NCBI GenBank assembly: GCA_011046295.1
Contig: DSAV01000230.1
Span: 1 to 8,346 of the forward strand
Reading direction: 5' to 3'
DNA length: 8,346 nucleotides
DNA from: Deltaproteobacteria bacterium
GTDB lineage: Bacteria; Desulfobacterota; Syntrophia; Syntrophales; Smithellaceae
The translations under genes were made by a program, and so were the position numbers. Shown here one piece after another: positions 6,311 through 8,346 of this stretch; position 1 is the first letter of the stretch; every line of letters begins with the position of its first letter. Under the pieces are notes generated by a model, which made no database searches, was not told the origin of the DNA, and saw only the letters and a program-made list of their open reading frames with translations.

Positions 6311-7795
6311 TTGGAATCATTAAGCAGCTTGTTTTACGGCATTTCTGTTGCATTTGAGTTTCATAACATCATTCTGATTTTCGTGGGTTGTCTGTTAGGA
6401 ACTTTAATTGGCGTTTTGCCCGGTATCGGTCCGGTAGGCGCTATTTCTATTCTATTGCCGCTGACTTTCCAATTACCACCGGCAGGGGCTATCATCATGC
6501 TTGCGGGTATTTATAATGGCGCCATGTATGGCGGTTCGACAACTTCCATTTTGATAAATGTACCCGGAGAAGCAGCATCAGTAGTAACATGTCTTGACGG
6601 TTACCAAATGGCACGAAAGGGACAGGCCGGAGCTGCATTAGGTATTGCAGTTTTTGGTTCTTTTATAGCCGCGACAATTGGTTTAATCGGCCTACAGCTT
6701 TTGGCTAGGCCACTTTCATCATGGGCGCTAAAATTTGGGCCTCCAGAATACTTTGCCATAATTCTGCTGGGTTTTACCTTTATTGTTTATCTGGCACAGC
6801 ATTCAATTATCAAAGCAGCAATAATGGCAGCGGTCGGATTGATTCTGGGTTCAATTGGACTTGATCCTATTACTTCTCTGCCCAGAATGACTTTTGGAAT
6901 GATAAATTTATTTGAAGGGCTTCATGTCGCACCGCTAGCGATTGGATTATTCGGTTTAGCAGAAGTTTTAATTAATATAGAAAAAGCTGTACCCAAAAAA
7001 ATATTAAAAGTAAAAATCAAGAATTTATTCCCGCAGAAATTACAGTGGCTACAAGCAAAATGGGCAATTATCAGGGGTACTTTAATAGGATTTTTCATGG
7101 GAGTATTGCCGGGCGGTGGACCGGTTCTTTCGTCCTTTATTTCTTACGGAATGGAAAAACGCCTATCTAAAAATCCGGAAAAATTTGGGCAAGGAGCCAT
7201 AGAAGGAGTTGCCGCACCTGAATCAGCCAACAACGCCGCTACTTCTACATCTTTCATACCATTATTAACACTTGGTATTCCGCCGAATGTTGTTTTAGCT
7301 GTCATGTTTGGCGCATTTCTGGTTCACGGTATAACTCCGGGACCATTGTTAATTAAAGAACACCCTGAAATATTCTGGGGGATAATCGGCAGCATGTATA
7401 TAGGAAATATAATGCTTTTGATTATGAATTTACCTCTGATCCCAATGTGGGTACAGGTCTTAAAAATTCCGGACAAAATTCTTTATCCTCTTATTATCCT
7501 TTTTTGCGTAATCGGCTCATATTCCATAAACAACAACATTTTTGATGTATTTGTGATGATCACCTTCGGTATTGCCGGATATTTACTAAAAAAATTCGAT
7601 TATGAACCCGCACCATTGATTCTGGCTTTCGTTCTGGGACCCATGTTTGAAGTAAATTTAAGGCGCTCTCTTTTGATATCTCAGGGAAGTTTTAGCATTT
7701 TTGTGCAGCGTCCCATTGCCTTGGCCTCACTAATTCTTTGCCTTATTATGATTACATTACCTGTTTTTCAGGCAATCAGAAAAAAACTTAACTAA
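6311..7795 (+). CDS. tctA: Large membrane subunit of a tripartite tricarboxylate transporter (TctA family)
   Basis: This is the main translocation subunit, 494 residues with about ten to twelve membrane helices, close to the roughly 500 usual for TctA (Pfam PF01970). It is thought to move substrate inward by cation symport. Family signatures are complete: GVLPGIGP (34-41), an NGAMYGGSTTSIL stretch, VPGEAAS (84-90) followed by CLDGYQMARKGQAG, then a second GVLPGGGP (264-271) and APESANNAATS (302-312). The two GVLPGxGP motifs, each followed by a P-E loop, show the internal duplication of the family. The start is TTG at 6311, and the N-terminus MESLSSLFYGISVAF aligns naturally with other TctA starts. 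The gene is the last of the porin-tctCBA run and is followed by a hairpin terminator at 7813-7853. All key motifs are intact, so the transporter is probably functional. Confidence 0.96.
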   Translation: MESLSSLFYGISVAFEFHNIILIFVGCLLGTLIGVLPGIGPVGAISILLPLTFQLPPAGAIIMLAGIYNGAMYGGSTTSILINVPGEAASVVTCLDGYQMARKGQAGAALGIAVFGSFIAATIGLIGLQLLARPLSSWALKFGPPEYFAIILLGFTFIVYLAQHSIIKAAIMAAVGLILGSIGLDPITSLPRMTFGMINLFEGLHVAPLAIGLFGLAEVLINIEKAVPKKILKVKIKNLFPQKLQWLQAKWAIIRGTLIGFFMGVLPGGGPVLSSFISYGMEKRLSKNPEKFGQGAIEGVAAPESANNAATSTSFIPLLTLGIPPNVVLAVMFGAFLVHGITPGPLLIKEHPEIFWGIIGSMYIGNIMLLIMNLPLIPMWVQVLKIPDKILYPLIILFCVIGSYSINNNIFDVFVMITFGIAGYLLKKFDYEPAPLILAFVLGPMFEVNLRRSLLISQGSFSIFVQRPIALASLILCLIMITLPVFQAIRKKLN

Positions 7796-7812
7796 CTAAA
7801 CCATCCAAAAAC

Positions 7813-7853
7813 AAATTATTCTCGGAAGCTCTTTGAACTTCCGAGGATAATTT
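7813..7853. terminator. Bidirectional intrinsic terminator between tctA and the convergent porin gene
   Basis: The arms 7813-7828 (AAATTATTCTCGGAAG) and 7838-7853 pair over 16 bp with one G-U, around a 9-base loop CTCTTTGAA. On the + strand the stem runs into TTTTT and then TAATAATTTTAT. On the - strand it is followed by TTTGTTTTTGG. It lies between two convergent genes, 17 bp after the tctA stop and 21 bp from the stop of the minus-strand gene, so it can end both transcripts. Confidence 0.88.
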
Positions 7854-7874
7854 TTAATAATTTTATGGCTTATC

Positions 7875-8346
7875 TTAGAACATAAGCGTCAGCTTATTTA
7901 TAACCATGTAGTTATCGTCTACTTTGTTGTTGATATCATTGTATTTAAAGTAATCACCTGTCCACAGATATCCAACACCCATCATATAAGACAGATTATT
8001 GGTAACCTTGTAAGTGGCGGTTAAGTCAAGCTCCAGACCGTAATCTTTTTCCAGATAACCGGACGGTTTTTTATCCGCCACGGCGTAAGCAAGAGACGCC
8101 ATAATGTCTAAATCAGCAATTGGACGCACGCCTACTCTGCCCTGGTAAAAGAAAGCATTTTTCATGGCATTGTTGATCTCGCCGGTCGCGGTGGCATCCC
8201 AACCCGTGATTGCCCCTACCCAGCGTCTCGTATCATAATAACTGAAAAGAATCAGACACGGGTTCCAGTCACGGCCGCCGCTAAGCGTACCGCCTTCTTT
8301 TTTTGCCGTATCGGGTTTATCGCCGGAAACATAGGCGAAAGTGCCG
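7875..8346 (-). CDS. Paralogous outer-membrane porin, C-terminal part (5' end outside window)
   Basis: The minus-strand frame is open from the TAA at 7877-7875 to the right edge, giving 156 residues plus one base of a further codon. The gene therefore continues beyond the window, and the internal ATG at 8165-8163 is not its start. The visible protein is the C-terminal third of an outer-membrane barrel, ending in NKLTLMF with a terminal Phe. It aligns with residues 288-449 of the porin at 3405-4754 at about 57% identity by eye. Shared segments are GTFAYV, TxKKEG, GGRDW-PCLIL, NAFFYQ, LDIMAS, ADKKP, KDYG-ELD and GYLWTGDYFK. Differences are a six-residue gap after ADKKP and a divergent loop near the WVG segment. 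It probably admits a small solute, possibly one different from that of the first copy. It converges on tctA and shares its terminator. Confidence 0.85.
   Translation of the reverse strand, partial: GTFAYVSGDKPDTAKKEGGTLSGGRDWNPCLILFSYYDTRRWVGAITGWDATATGEINNAMKNAFFYQGRVGVRPIADLDIMASLAYAVADKKPSGYLEKDYGLELDLTATYKVTNNLSYMMGVGYLWTGDYFKYNDINNKVDDNYMVINKLTLMF

Noticed and set aside
8163..8165. Minus-strand ATG as the start of the right-edge gene
   Set aside because: The frame stays open to the window edge, and the upstream residues (GTFAYV, GGRDW-PCLIL) still match the other porin.

Overview
The window fits a Gram-negative, probably anaerobic bacterium of deltaproteobacterial (Desulfobacterota) type. 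It shows lipoprotein signal peptidase next to ileS, two outer-membrane barrel proteins (one complete with signal peptide and terminal Phe), a periplasmic binding protein, and an aldo/keto reductase carrying a C-terminal 2x[4Fe-4S] domain of the kind common in anaerobes. The lineage is inferred from gene style only and is held loosely.

Layout. Positions 1-1605 hold the 3' part of ileS (isoleucyl-tRNA synthetase), cut by the left edge. It is followed 20 bp later by lspA (1626-2114), the usual housekeeping pair. After a 126-bp gap comes a stand-alone aldo/keto reductase-ferredoxin fusion (2241-3266) with no Shine-Dalgarno sequence. After a 138-bp AT-rich gap begins what looks like one transport operon on the + strand: an outer-membrane porin-like protein (3405-4754), then tctC (4824-5810), tctB (5843-6298) and tctA (6311-7795). 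These last three encode the periplasmic binding protein, small membrane subunit and large membrane subunit of a tripartite tricarboxylate transporter (TTT). A strong bidirectional hairpin terminator (7813-7853) separates this operon from a convergent gene (7875-8346, minus strand, cut by the right edge). That gene encodes a paralogue of the same porin.

How the genes fit together. The porin would let a small carboxylate cross the outer membrane, TctC would capture it in the periplasm, and TctAB would import it using the ion gradient. The arrangement parallels opdH-tctCBA of Pseudomonas aeruginosa, but the porin here does not look like OprD/OpdH. The substrate cannot be read from the sequence, and no regulator (TctDE-like or other) is in the window. 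The tct genes are visibly more AT-rich than ileS-lspA, and tctB and tctA use GTG and TTG starts.

I do not see an undescribed system in the strict sense. The most interesting feature is the coupling of this porin family to a TTT transporter, with a second porin copy facing it. No gene-free stretch exceeds about 140 bp, and I see no tRNA, rRNA, CRISPR array or insertion sequence.
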